Positions 1 through 11,839 of a stretch of DNA of 64,000 nt are shown one piece after another. Positions within the stretch are counted from its first letter, which is position 1. Each line of letters begins with the position of its first letter. The notes under the pieces are model-generated. The model ran no database searches. It was not told the origin of the DNA and was given only the letters and a program-made list of their open reading frames with translations. This DNA comes from Apostichopus japonicus (taxonomy: Eukaryota > Echinodermata > Holothuroidea > Aspidochirotida > Stichopodidae): assembly GCF_037975245.1 (NCBI RefSeq), contig NC_092569.1:36314168-36378167 (forward strand), written 5' to 3'. The position numbers and the translations under genes were made by a program.

Positions 1-205
1 CAATGTATGTTCACAAAAGATAATTTTAAGACATCCACATAAAGTATAACTCCAGTTAAACTCTTGAGCAGAGCAGTTTTACTGTTCGGACAAAGTACAC
101 AGAAAGAATGATAGGGTTAACTATGGGTTTACTATAGTCTCTAACTACAATGTAACAAGTAGCTTACTATTCCCACATCACAACAGATACACCTGTATAC
201 CAACA

Positions 206-472
206 CTGGGGGTTGGGGATGGGCAGGGTTATAACTGGGGTGGGGGATGGGCAGAGTTATAACTGGGGTGGGGGATGGGCAGGGATATAACTGGGGTGGG
301 GCATGGGCAGGGATATAACTGGGGTGGGGTGGGCAGGGTTATAACTGGGGTGGGGATTGGCAGGGTTATGACTGGAGTGGGGATTGGCATGGTTATGACT
401 GGGGTGGGGATGGGCAGCATAATAACTGGGGTGGGGGATGGGCAGGGTTATAACTGGGGTGCGGTATGAGAG
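206..472 (+). repeat. G-rich 28-bp minisatellite
   Basis: About nine tandem copies of a unit like GGGGTGGGGGATGGGCAGGG followed by TTATAACT. The G runs could form quadruplexes (inference). The same unit is present in about three and a half copies at 10289-10395 in the other duplication copy, so the array changed length after duplication. Short ORFs on both strands here are artefacts of the repeat. Confidence 0.9.
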
Positions 473-987
473 AACCAGGGTCCGATTGGAAGGTTACGGT
501 TCTGTGTGTTACAATCTTTGCCATTTTCCGAGAGATAGAAATACTGATTTAGGAATGCACCATATCAACAAATAAATACGTCTTAGAACATTCAAGGAAT
601 TAAAAAAAACATCTTTGTGATGTAGACTTAATGGATGAGTATGTTTGTTTACATCCATGATTGATTCCCTATTTGTCCCTTTGTTGACCCCTTCCTTCCC
701 CCATTCTCACACCTCTGAACCTCTTCCACAGCACATGCTTCTGAAAGATTAAATTATTGGATATATCACACCGAATAATGCAAACCACTAACAATAACTG
801 AAAAATTAACTACCAGCTGCATATCTTTGTTTTCAGCCACTATGACAGATGGACCGCCCACAACCAAGGTCAAAACACAGGATAACAAAACCCTAAATGA
901 TGCTTAGTACTCCGCAGATAATCCATCTTAGATTAAACTGATCATTTACAGGGTTAATGAAGTAGTAATTATTTAAATCATTTAAAT

Positions 988-1929
988 CAGCGGCGTAACG
1001 TCTATGGGCTCGGACGGGGCAAACCCAGGGGCCCCGACCAAACGGGGCCCCCGCTGCACTGATGTTCAGAACTTAGAAGAGGGGTACCCTTTTTTTTCTT
1101 TTCTTTTTTGATGCGGCACGTTTTCGTTGGAAAAGAAACTATAAACGAGACAATGGACATATTTTTCTGTGCGTGAATACGTTCGTCATAAATCATATGC
1201 CCCTGCAACTGCAAATGTCGTGTCCGCCTTTCCGCACGACTGACTCAAGAGCCTGAGGTACACACTGGAACTTGATAGGCTAAGCTGGTACATATTATAA
1301 CGAAATATCGCCTCTATAATTTCAATGAATTCGCTCTCGGTCAGGGTTGCCACATGACATTGGCCGAAATCTAGGCCAAATGACACAAATTTGGCATATT
1401 TTGAACTACTTTGGCTGATGCTTTCCTCAGCTATCGGTCAAATCGCCGATGCCTAATATTTGTGTGTAGATTTGTATGTTTCCGTATCATACAGTGAATC
1501 GAATTTGTCATATATTTCACCGTTTTGCTTATATTTTGCCACGGGTGGAAATATACATGTTTATGTTAGTTGGACATTAATCATTTGGTCTTATTGTCCT
1601 TTCATCTCTTAATGTATTCTAGCTTTGCAACATATTTACAGTATGACAGACAAGGCGGACCAATATGTGTCTATGAACGCAGATTTTCCCCAAAATCTCA
1701 GTCGATAAAATCACCACGTGTGTTCCATATACGGCTTACATTGCACCAGAGAGCTTGTAGAACCCCAGAGCTTCCAGGGCCCTAAGGTGGTCCCTGGACC
1801 CACGCCTTTGGGACTTCGCGCTCCGCGCTCGTGATGTTCCGCAGCGCACATCTGTTGATTCTCCGCAGCAGCCAGGGGGTCCTTCCTTCCCTGGACCCAG
1901 GGGCCCCCAGACTCATCGTTACGCCGCTG
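988..1929. mobile_element. Non-autonomous hAT-type DNA transposon, 942 bp
   Basis: The ends are perfect 13-bp inverted repeats, CAGCGGCGTAACG at the left and its complement at the right. They are flanked by an exact 8-bp target duplication, ATTTAAAT, at 980-987 and 1930-1937. An 8-bp target duplication with ends starting CAG is typical of the hAT superfamily. The paralogous locus near 10900 is the empty site. No transposase ORF is visible; the interior only has short frames (66-71 codons), so the element depends on a partner elsewhere. Confidence 0.88.
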
Positions 1930-2182
1930 ATTTAAATCATCAGTAAATCTATACTTGCATAAGCCAATACGTAACTTGAAATACTGAAACTCTGTTGAAA
2001 TGAAGGGGCAGAGGACTCAGCTTATTAGTAAAGTGTTGATACATTTGCACCAGTTGAACCGGTTTTACCAAATTATCTGAGAATTATTCAAAACCACATA
2101 ATATTTGGTGGACTGGAACGGTTGGTTTCACAAAATTAAAGCATTATGCTATGAAATTAATATATATATTGCAAGCAATGGT

Positions 2183-2262
2183 TTTTGAGAGGGGAGAGGG
2201 GAGAGGGGAAAGGGGATAGGGGACAGGGGAGAGGGGACAGGGGAGAAGGGAGAGGGGAGATT
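2183..2262 (+). repeat. GAGGGGA-type purine microsatellite
   Basis: About 80 bases of (GAGGGGA)n with AGGGGAC variants. It sits exactly where the similarity to the second duplication copy ends, so it may mark a rearrangement breakpoint. Confidence 0.85.
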
Positions 2263-3315
2263 TGTCTATAAACATTCTATACTACATTCATTTACATTTA
2301 CATCTACAAACTATTGCATCCAACCTGCTCATCCTGAACATTCAACTACTGCACCCAACCGGTAACTTAAAAGGAAACTTAACTGCTCTCTGTGACATGT
2401 ATTTTCGCGCTTTACAACATGAGGCTAGGAGAGAACAAGAAGTCTCTGAAACGCTGCTCCGTCCCGGGACATTGTGAGGCTCTGAGATATATTCCACAGA
2501 ACAAATTTCTCTTTCTGACATGTATATATTGCTTCAAAATCACTAGCAGAGGCCAAAAATATAAACCTGAAAATGCTGCAGCCCTATACTCCCAGCCAAT
2601 AACAGTGTATACAATGGGTCACTAGATGCTGTAATTATAAAACAACTGTCACTTTATTGCTTTCATTTTTAAAACGCATCTGAGCCAGTCACTTCAGTCG
2701 GTACCAAAAAGCTAATTGGTCTTTAAAGACGATCCACTGAAGTTGACGTACTAAAGAGACAATCAAATTTACTAATGATAACGACGATTCGACAAAGATT
2801 TCAATTCAAAAGAAACCTTGTGCTCACCAGAGAAAGCCGAGATGCCAAATATAAAATATGGACTCTTCTTTCGAGCCCATTTCCATTGATGCACTGTTCC
2901 TTGCTGCGCCACTACCGCAGACCTACACACCCGATAAACCCGGTTCAAGTTCGCTCGCTAACCGTTTAGTTATTTTATTGTAAACCGGGTAATTCCTAGG
3001 ATGATTAACAAGCTATTGAAAAAAACCGAATTGTGCCCATGGTAGTAATTGTGCATGATTGATTCACATAGAGGAATCCTTGTTATATATCGTCAAATCG
3101 GTTTTCATTTTCTTCCATTACTTTCTATAATTATATCTTATTTATTGTTTTCTTTGTCAGTGTCTTCCGCCCTGGGAAATATGGGACGAATGCACCCAAT
3201 AGTGTCATGTAGAAGCCACTCCTGAATTGTGCTGATTCATCCAATTTAATAAAGCTATGTCTTGGGATCTTTGGAATACTGGATATAACTTTAGAAACAC
3301 AAGTTCCAACCTCCA
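2263..3315. repeat. Scattered fragments of the thioesterase-flanking repeats
   Basis: 2263-2300 resembles 12325-12350. 2308-2370 holds one or two degenerate units of the minisatellite that fills 12895-13440 (CTACTGCACCCAACCGGTAA). 3170-3313 is about 80-85% similar by eye to 12172-12325 (shared TGTGCTGATTCATCCAAT and GGAATACTGGATATAACT). The order of the pieces differs from the order near the thioesterase gene, so this is a rearranged copy. No copy of the thioesterase last exon was seen here. The rest shows nothing recognisable. Confidence 0.6.
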
Positions 3316-4451
3316 GTGCGGTCCGCTCTGGAGGGTGCCTTGCCACGTGTTGACCATATAAGCAGTTCAAAGCGTTGCCAATATTATTATTTTTTGCCAC
3401 CTAAACCACCTTACATAAGCACAAGTTTCTCAATGGGGAGGGGACCCTTCCTACCCGTAGACCCCTCCCCTTCACGGTTTGACAAAAGAAGGATCCGCCC
3501 CTTGTACCAACTATTCTAGGTTCACCCGTGCGTATAGTTAGATCCTGTTCTGTCAATTCTGTCGCAATACCAGACGGAAATCCCCGTACACATAATTAAC
3601 TTATTCAGCATGCATTGCAGGAATTGCATACTAGGGAAACCGGACAAATTACTTCACACCCTGCCATTGCATCGAACAATTGCGAGTAGACTGCTGCTCT
3701 GTGGTTGAATATTTTAAGTTGGAATAGTTTCAGGTAAGTTGAATTGTTTGTTTCTCTCGATAATCAGGCGAAGGTGGGATTTGAAATTGAACCATGCATG
3801 TATCATCAAAGACTGAGTTCCATAGTCATTATGTTATATTTCGTGATGTGCTGTATCAACCATACTATGCCATTTTGTGCATGAACAATGATTTTTCAGG
3901 TTCATATACTTTGATAGCCCACACGTAGCGATAACTGTTGTTAAGTTAAAGTACTTCACAACGTGCGTTGGATGCCTGCATGTAATAATTAACTGAAAGA
4001 TTGAATAATTAATTGTGTAGTGAAAGCACGACCTTTCTTTGCAAGATTATGATTAAAGATACACAGCATAATTTAACACGCTCAGCGTGGATATTTGATA
4101 TAAGCGTATATCCATCACTCAGTTCCAGGCTTGTCAGATCCAGAATTTCATAAAAGGGGTTATAACTACGTGGCCGCTGAAGCCGATTCTACATGTAAGG
4201 GAAGGAGGGTTGGGAGAATCCTCACAACAGAACAACAGAACTACAGAAACATAAACGTCAAATGGTGCATACTGAGCTAAACATAAACCTGGCAACTGAA
4301 GCACACGTTCATTGGATTCAAATATATGGTTTTTTACCTCGGCTTTAAATGTTAATTACTTTTCTACCCCTGCACCAGCCTCGCCAGTATCAGCGTATGT
4401 GTTATATCCTTTTGGGCTTTTGGTTAGCTATGGGTCTGTATCACAATCCTA
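3316..4451. other. Intergenic, no gene recognised
   Basis: No long ORF or known repeat is visible. A good donor sequence, TTTCAG/GTAAGT on the plus strand at about 3733, lies upstream of the MYND gene and could end a 5' untranslated exon, but nothing else supports it. Confidence 0.4.
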
Positions 4452-5570
4452 AGTAAGTAAGTAAGTCAATTTTATTGAATCCCAGAAGGAAATTACCTAT
4501 CTGCGGTGAGCAATACAATGAATGATACAAAATACAAAGAACATTGATACAATGAATGATACAAAATACAAAAAAAACATTGATAATATACAATAGTTAA
4601 ATGCAGTCTAAAAATATATATACACTAACTAGCTCCGACAGCGCAACTAAGCGTAACTAACGGCCACCCCCCCCCCCCTACCTCGTGAAGTTCTTGTTGT
4701 GAATACTAATGGCAGTGCCTATAAACGAGGAACGATGTCTATTTTTGTGTGACGTCAGCGACCTCAATCTACCGCTACGAGCAATGATACGGTTGGTTAG
4801 ATGATTGTGCAAATACTGTGATCTTTCCACACGGACAGCAGCTTGTCTCGTACATAATTCTCGTAGACCGAGGGCACTGACGGAAGACTTTCCCTAATAA
4901 TTTTACCAGCACGTTTAATAACAACATCCAGAACCTTTATGCTGATACCTCCCGCATTACTTCCCCAGCAAGTAATAAAATAGGTCAAAACACTACAGAT
5001 AATGGAGTTATAGAAGATGGCGAGAATATCTGGATTTATATTCAAAGAATTCAGCTTACGTAAGCAGTATAATCTTGGTTTTATCCGTTTTTCAAGATAA
5101 TCTATGTGTTCACCCCAACTTAATTTATCATCAATTATCACCCCTAATATTTGTAACTACTAACTCTATCAACAATACTACCTTTAATATTATCACATCG
5201 TTTGCTAATACCTTATGTCTAGTTCTAAAATCAATAACCGTTTCTATGGTTTTAGTTACATTTAATTCCAAATAGTTTTCATCACAATAGTCTACGAATC
5301 TGCTTATCTGTTCAAGGTACATGTTATGGTTGCCATCAGAAACCAAACAAATATGGGCAGTGTCATCAGCAAATTTCACTAAGGTACAGTTAGGGTGTGT
5401 TGAGCGAATTTCAGATGTGTAGACAGTAAACAGAAATGGTGTTAGAACTGTCACCTGTGGGGCACCAGTACTGCAATGAGTAATATCGGAATGAACGATA
5501 TCACCTAGTTGAACATACTGCGAGCGGCTGTTGAAATAGTTTAAGTATATATAGACGTTTGTATGCAACC
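4452..5570 (-). mobile_element. 5'-truncated non-LTR retrotransposon (LINE) with reverse transcriptase remnants
   Basis: Two minus-strand frames carry the C-terminal half of a LINE reverse transcriptase. 5131-5568 holds a palm-like stretch with the catalytic FADD box (VKFADDTAHI) and the following LELNVTKT. 4797-5141 continues with DDKLSWGEHIDYLEKRIKPR, the usual thumb/C-terminal segment. The element ends at low coordinates in a short (TTAC)n tail read on the minus strand (4452-4466), a 3' tail style seen in CR1/Rex1-like LINEs. The frames are offset and 5' truncated, so it is dead. Its broken 5' edge lies about 60 bases before the MYND start codon. Confidence 0.85.
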
Positions 5571-5628
5571 CTTGTTACCTGAAAGAATCTTCTTAAATTG
5601 TCTTTATCGTAATAGATTTTCCCAAACA

Positions 5629-7766
5629 ATGGACGTGAAGGAAGGATTTTGCTGGAGGTGTAACTTAAAGTTACGAAAAGGAATGGTAATATGTGATTCG
5701 TGTAAAATCGCTCAATACTGCAGTCAAAAGTGCAAAGAAGCTGACCAGCTACGTCATAAAAGTGTAGAATGTCCTACATGGTCAACCAAACCTTGCGGAA
5801 ATTGTCAGAACATTGGAGCTAAATATCAAGTAAGTTACACACAGGTTGTTGCCGAAATTTCAGTCATTACATTTATACACGAAGCAAGATCACATGAGGG
5901 CGAGGGGTTTATGCTGGCATGTAATTGAAAGTTTACTCACGTCTAATTCTAAATATGTAGAAATGTTCATGGTTATTTATTTAATAGTCTTCATATGAAT
6001 ATACAAGTCATCGTTTCAAATTCATTTTAGAACTACAGTTGAGTAACAAATTCAACAGATTTATGTAGCGAAACTTTATGGATGGAGTTAGCAACAGTTT
6101 CTTTTTCTAATTTCTTCTCTAGTGTGCTGATTGCTTGACAACTAATTACTGTAATGGTGATTGTCAGAAGCGACACTGGAAGCGGCATAAACCTGTTTGT
6201 CAAATTTGGAAAGAAAGAGTAAAGCAAACAGCATTGCGATCGCTGATATATATTCAAGATTTTCCTTATTACTTCAGTAATTCTTTCGCTAATGATCTCC
6301 TAAATCTAGAAAGTAACGAAGGAAAGGGCAGTTTGTCTTCTGCTGACCTTAGCAACAATGATAAAATCACTTCCGACTTCAGCATTTTAATTCCTGCTTG
6401 CGGTGACCTACGTCAGATGATCCAGACGGTGTATTCCCTCCCTGTAAACTTCACTGGTAGCTTGAAATTTGTTTTGAATGATATTGACCCGTTCGTCTTG
6501 GCCAGAAATGTCCTTCTTCTCTACATGTTTAGTTCATCAAAAGACGACACCGCTCCGATTATTTCGTCTATTTGGCTGTCTCTCCTTCTCTCTGAGGAAG
6601 AGTATTCCCTCCTCCAAGACTCCCTCAAAAATCTAACCGAGATGGACTCCATGCATTTGAAGAAGAGAACGAACGGTGTGCTTGAAGTAAGTGAGAGGTC
6701 CTACAACACTTTGCGTGGAGTATGGCTTGGCTGGAAGAACCTCGAGGTAGGGACATGGACACATTTTGGTGATTTTATTAGAAATCAGAGGAACGTAATG
6801 TTTGCCCTCGACCCTTTAGCAGTTGAAAGCACCAATGGATACATCGAACAAGTTCCGAAGCGACACGCACCGTCGATTCGCAAATGGATGGAAGACGGTG
6901 TAATAGCTTCCGGAGACAAACGACTAGGGAACACCTTGCGGTATTGCAACCCGACCTTCACTGGTCGTCAACTGGGCGAGAGTTTCCGACCAGGGGAGTC
7001 CATTCCTCATGATTTTGTATTTCAATACTGCGTCAGATGTGATTGTATTCCGTTTCAGATGTGGGATTATCTTGATATGATTCAACACATCGACTGTGAC
7101 TCGGTCACCGAAATGTGTCATGCCTTCACCACTGATTGCGTCATCAAAGCTACGAAAATGATGAATGAGAAACGACTGATCATAAAGACCTTCGTTGAAG
7201 ATTTTCTTAACATTGAATCATTTCTGACCGACAGTCCGCAATTTGATCGTATTTTCACATCCAATCTGATAGATTATCACCAAGTGGGAACGGTGCTGGG
7301 GACACTTGAGCCCCTCCTTAACAAGGAGAACCCCCACGCTGTCATCTTGACGGAAACCTTTAACTGGTATGCGGGGATGGAGGGTGCGGATCTACCAACT
7401 GATAAGAAAGTCCAAGCGATGTATGCCCTTCGTGCAGCAAGGGATATAGATCCAACGATGAAACGGTTCTTTTCTATGAAGGACTTCAATTGTAGCATCT
7501 CTCGTGAATATTATAATAATATGGATTACTTCATATCTTACCTCAGAGGCAGAAAGCTCAATGATTCAGGCAAGTTTCGATACGAAGGAACTAAACCAAA
7601 ATTACCAACATGGTCAGATGTGAAAAAGTGGGGAGGGTTACACCTCCGCGACTTTCGCGCCGGTAGGCATAAGGTTGTTCCATTTTGTCGAAGGGTGAAC
7701 GCTCGCGCGGTAAACATGCAGCGTGGTAGTGTTCGTACCCTCGAATGGTATCGGAAGGAGGTTTAA
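5629..7766 (+). CDS. Twin MYND zinc-finger, DUF4470-like protein (two exons)
   Basis: Exons are 5629-5829 and 6123-7766, joined in phase 0 across CAA/GTAAGT and TTCTCTAG/TGT, giving about 614 residues. The start ATG at 5629 has a good context (A at -3, G at +4); earlier codons in the frame lie in LINE-flanking sequence. Residues 8-48 form a complete MYND finger (C8, C11, C22, C25, C31, C35, H43, C48). Residues 56-93 form a second (C56, C59, C68, C71, C77, C81, H89, C93), which the intron splits between its Cys pairs. From about residue 152 the segments IPACGDLRQMIQTVYSLP and FVLNDIDPFVLARNVLLLY match the DUF4470 family found beside MYND fingers in many animals. MYND fingers bind zinc and usually contact proline-rich partners; the DUF4470 function is unknown. 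The frame is open to the end, so the gene looks intact. A polyadenylation signal candidate, AATAAA, is at 8393. Confidence 0.88.
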
Positions 7767-10091
7767 TCACATACTATGACCAAGGCAAAGCTGAAGAGGA
7801 TATTCAGGTGGTTCAAGTTGATTGCTTGACAAAATTCTGAAAATGTTCTGTATCTTTATTTCAAAACCACATCCCTGCATAGCAAATTGTATGGCGATGA
7901 TTATAACTTTCTCGAATTGTGTGATATTTTGTGAATACATCTGGCAACAATGTAGAAAATGATGTCGTCATGGCAATGGAGCTGAAAAACGTTGTTTTTC
8001 TTTATACTATGTAAATCGTTTAGCCGAGGGAAATAATATTCCGTCAACATTTTTTTTTTTAAATATTAAGAACATATGGCAGCTTTGAGCAAACATTCGA
8101 AATGATTCATATTTCAATGAAAACACAATGAATGTGTTATTTAAGGAAAATGACGCTTTTCAGAGAAGAATTGTCTCAAATCGGATCACAAACCACCTAC
8201 TGTGATATACTTCCTGGAGTAATGTAAAATTTATCTAGTCATAATGTGTTATAATCAATCAACTTTTTTCTAGGGTCAAGGAAATGATATTGAGATAGGG
8301 TTTTCGGTGTGCAACTAACAGTGTGTGGATTTTTCCCTCTCTATGATAAGCGTTAGATTGTCTGCCACCAAACATTGCTGTATCTTACCAATAATAAAAA
8401 ATATTTTAAAAAAAATTAAAAAAATATATAATATATAAAATAAAAATGTAAAAAAGAAAAGAAAAAGAAAAGGAGAGATAATGCAGAGAATGATCTAGAT
8501 TTCGTGTCATAACTGATACTCAGTGCTCTCAAATTCATTGCTTAATAAATCTTTCCTCACTCATTATCATCATGTACACTTATGTGGGATATGAACGTCA
8601 ACTAACACTATATCGTGCAGACAAACAAACAAGGTGTCAAAAGAAATTGAAGAACCAATGGGGATGCAGGTTTTTTTAATCAAGGCATTTTCGAATACCT
8701 GTGATAATTTAGACGTTGCTGATTACATAGTTCCTCACATGACCGGTAGTATCAATAAGAGGTCTATTTTGTTATTTCGTCACGTACATAATTATTTATG
8801 GTATAAACTCTTTAAACAGCTAAGGCCTTATAACATCTGTTGTTCGATTATTGAAGAAAAAAAATTCACACTCAATGTAACGTGATGATCAAGTACTAAA
8901 GACATAAATTCAGATCAGATAAACAATTTTGCAAGGAGGACCTATTACTACATCCAATGCCAAGTCAATACTTGGTACAAGTTCCGTTCTATGCCATTGA
9001 CATGTATTGAAATGATTGGAATACGTAGTTTTCTATCTTATATGAAAGAACTTAATGGGTTGGGCTCTGAAGTAATTTTCGATTACGGACACGTCTGCAA
9101 GAACAATTTTAAATTACTACATGAGACCAATTGAAAAGGACAGTTACGTTATATAATTATTCGCTCTTATCTTCGTATAACCAAGACTTTATCCCATTTT
9201 GTTATTAAAACCACTTTTATTATTCAAAAGGGCTCCTTTGTTGCAATATTAATATCAAATTAATAAACTTGTAATTAATTGTTGTTGTAAAATGAACACA
9301 AGAAAAGTGATTAAAATTACCCTTTTGTTGAAGATTATTAAAATACTGGAGAAAGTTAGAAAATGTTGAGGTAATCATATGGTTTGTGATCAAAAGTAAA
9401 GTTTTTACCACAATTTAATATCTAATGGCAATAATTTTGAAGAGTAACATTTAGTAAGAAAGAAACTGTTATCTGTCCAGGTTGGATTTCTATAACTGAA
9501 TTTTCTGAGAAATGACACTTAAAACATGGTGGCACATGAGTTAAAGTGGCTGGGCTACCTAGTCTAATACACAGACTATCAGGTCAGTTCCTAATGCAAC
9601 ACAAATCTCAAATAGGCAAACATAAAACTTTTAGACCCTCAAATGATGTTTACAATGTATTACAAATTTGTCAAGTACAAATTGTATTCATGTTATCCAA
9701 AGATGTGCTTTATAATTTAAGTTAATATAAAATATCTTTGGTTAGCTTATTCATAGTGGTAAAATGCATTTAAGCATGAAGTAAGGAGCTTACGTTTTCA
9801 CCAATTAAACCTTTTTATCTGAATATCCTGAAAACCAGAATATACACAGAAACGTTCCTAGCTATCAATTTCTCTGTTCTCTTGGCCTATCACATATTGT
9901 GCCTCAAGCCATTCGTTCATAATTATATACCTTTCATTTATCTCTCAATATTATGTAATGCAGAACACCAACAGAGTCAAGAGATTACAAAACAGGAATA
10001 TTTGGTACTGTTCATTATCAATATTATTTACTGTACACGTACATTGAGCACAAATAGATGTAATCAAATGCTTCTTGGCATTGTTGCATTT
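7767..10091. other. 3' flank and intergenic DNA, no further gene seen
   Basis: AT-rich sequence following the MYND gene. It contains a candidate polyadenylation signal AATAAA at 8393-8398, followed by an A-rich tract to about 8470. The short ORFs (63-83 codons) have no recognisable features. Confidence 0.5.
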
Positions 10092-11213
10092 CAATCTATG
10101 TTCACAAAAGATCATTTTAAGACATCCACATAAAGTATAACTCCATTGAAACCCTTGAGCAGAGCAGTATTACTGTTCGGACAAACTACACAGAAAGAAT
10201 GATAGGGTTAACTATGGGTTTACTATAGTCTCTAACTACAATGTAACAAGTACTATTCCCACATCACAACAGATACACCTGTATACCAACAATGGGGTGG
10301 GGGATGGGCAGGGTTATAACTGGGGTGGGGTATGGGCAGGGTTATAACTGGGGTGGGGGATGGGCAGGGTCATAACTGGGGTGAGTATGAGAGGACCAGG
10401 GTCTGACTGGAAGGTTACGGTTCTGTGTGTTAGAATCTTTGCCATTTTACGAGATAGAAACACAGATTTAGGAATGCACAATATCAACAAATAAATACAT
10501 CTTAAAACATTTGAAGGAATTAAAAAAAAAACATATTTGTGATGTACTTCATGGATGAGTTTGTATGTTTACATCCATGATTGATTCCCCATTTGTCCCT
10601 TTGGTAACCTGTCTCTCCCCCCCCCCCTTCACTCACACCTCTTAACCTTTACCCCAACACATGCTTCTGAAAGATTCAATTATTGGATATATCACACCAA
10701 ATAATGCAAACCACTAACAATAACTGCAAAATAAACTACCAGCTGCATATCTTTGTTTTAAGCTACTATGACAGATGGACCGCCCACAACCAAGGTCAAA
10801 GCACAGGATCACCAAAACCCAAGAGGTATGCTTGGTACTCCGCAGATAATCCATCTTAGATTAAACTGATCATTTACAGTTAATGAAGTATTAATTATTT
10901 AAATCATTTACAGTAAATCTGTACTTGCACAAGCCAATACTTAACTTGGAACTAATGAAACTCTGTTGAAATGAAGGGGCAGAGGACTCAGCTTGTTAGT
11001 AAAGTGTTGATACTTCTGCGCCGGTTGAACCGGTTTTACCAAATTATCTGAGAATTATTCAAAACCACATCATATTTGGTGGACTCGAACGGGGTGGTTT
11101 CACAAAATTTACACATGTAAGTGAGCCAAAATTGGATAACCATTTTTAACTTCCAACTATGCAAAAAGTTTTAAAGCATTATACTATGAAATATATATAT
11201 ATATTGCAAGCCA
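10092..11213. repeat. Segmental duplication, copy 2 (empty hAT site)
   Basis: Near-identical to 1-2190 but without the hAT insertion. The uninterrupted target reads TTATTTAAATCATTTACAG near 10895. It keeps a segment around 11105-11170 that copy 1 has lost, and has fewer minisatellite units. It lies downstream (3') of the thioesterase gene. Confidence 0.85.
10289..10395 (+). repeat. G-rich 28-bp minisatellite, short allele in copy 2
   Basis: About three and a half units of the same GGGGTGGGGGATGGGCAGGG repeat as at 206-472. Confidence 0.88.
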
Positions 11214-11302
11214 TGGTTTTGCACAAGATGTCATTACAATTGCTATTCTATTATTAAAATACATCTTGATTATTAACCTGTTCCAATGAACTGAAATTGA
11301 AA

Positions 11303-11490
11303 ATGTCAATATCAATATCAAATTCCAATTAGTTGATTTAACTACAGTAGTTCTATCATTGATAGAAGACATCACTGTCAATATCAAATTCCAATTAGTT
11401 GATTTAACTACAGTAGTTCTATCATTGATAGAAGACATCACTGTCAATATCAAATTCCAATTAGTTGATTTAACTAGTTCCATGATTGAT
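11303..11490. repeat. 66-bp tandem repeat, about three copies
   Basis: Units starting CAAATTCCAATTAGTTGATT recur at 11319, 11385 and 11451, exactly 66 bases apart. Because 66 is a multiple of three, the minus strand gives a periodic but meaningless ORF. It lies roughly 350 bases 3' of the thioesterase stop codon, perhaps in the 3' untranslated region. Confidence 0.88.
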
Positions 11491-11839
11491 AGATGACATC
11501 ACTGCTTTTTATGGTTACAATGTCAGTTGAAGTACTTTTGATATTTTTTCGGTAGAATGGATTAAATTCTCTGCCTAGGCAAACTTGCTGAGTATCAATT
11601 GATAACAAAACAACGTAGTGCAACGAACTTGTCATGGTTATGGAAGGTTTTGCTGTTTCTACTTTCTTTCTTGAGCTTGTATGGGCAAGATGGCATGCCT
11701 CTAGGATCCTCCCCCTAAAAATGAGGATATGAGAAGATAAGATGGACGAATTTGCAGCCAGTGAGAGATGGGGGTTGTTTGAAGGAGAGACCAGAGACGA
11801 GGAACCATTGAGAATAAGACAAGTAAACCAACTTGTCAA

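Larger units (their letters stand above)
1..2190. repeat. Segmental duplication, copy 1 (interrupted by a hAT element)
   Basis: This stretch matches 10092-11213 almost base for base, starting at position 1, so the copy probably continues left of the window. The shared content includes the block around TCACAAAAGATAATTTTAAG, the G-rich minisatellite, the CCGCCCACAACCAAGGTC block and the tail ending near ATATTGCAAGC. Compared with the other copy it carries an extra insertion (988-1937 with the target duplication) and lacks about 65 bases near 2135. No coding exon is recognisable. Confidence 0.85.

Noticed and set aside
11184-11483. 99-codon minus frame with a repeated WNLILTVMSSINDRTTVV segment
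   Set aside because: The 66-bp tandem repeat is a multiple of three, so an in-frame repeat protein appears by chance; it has no start context or family match.
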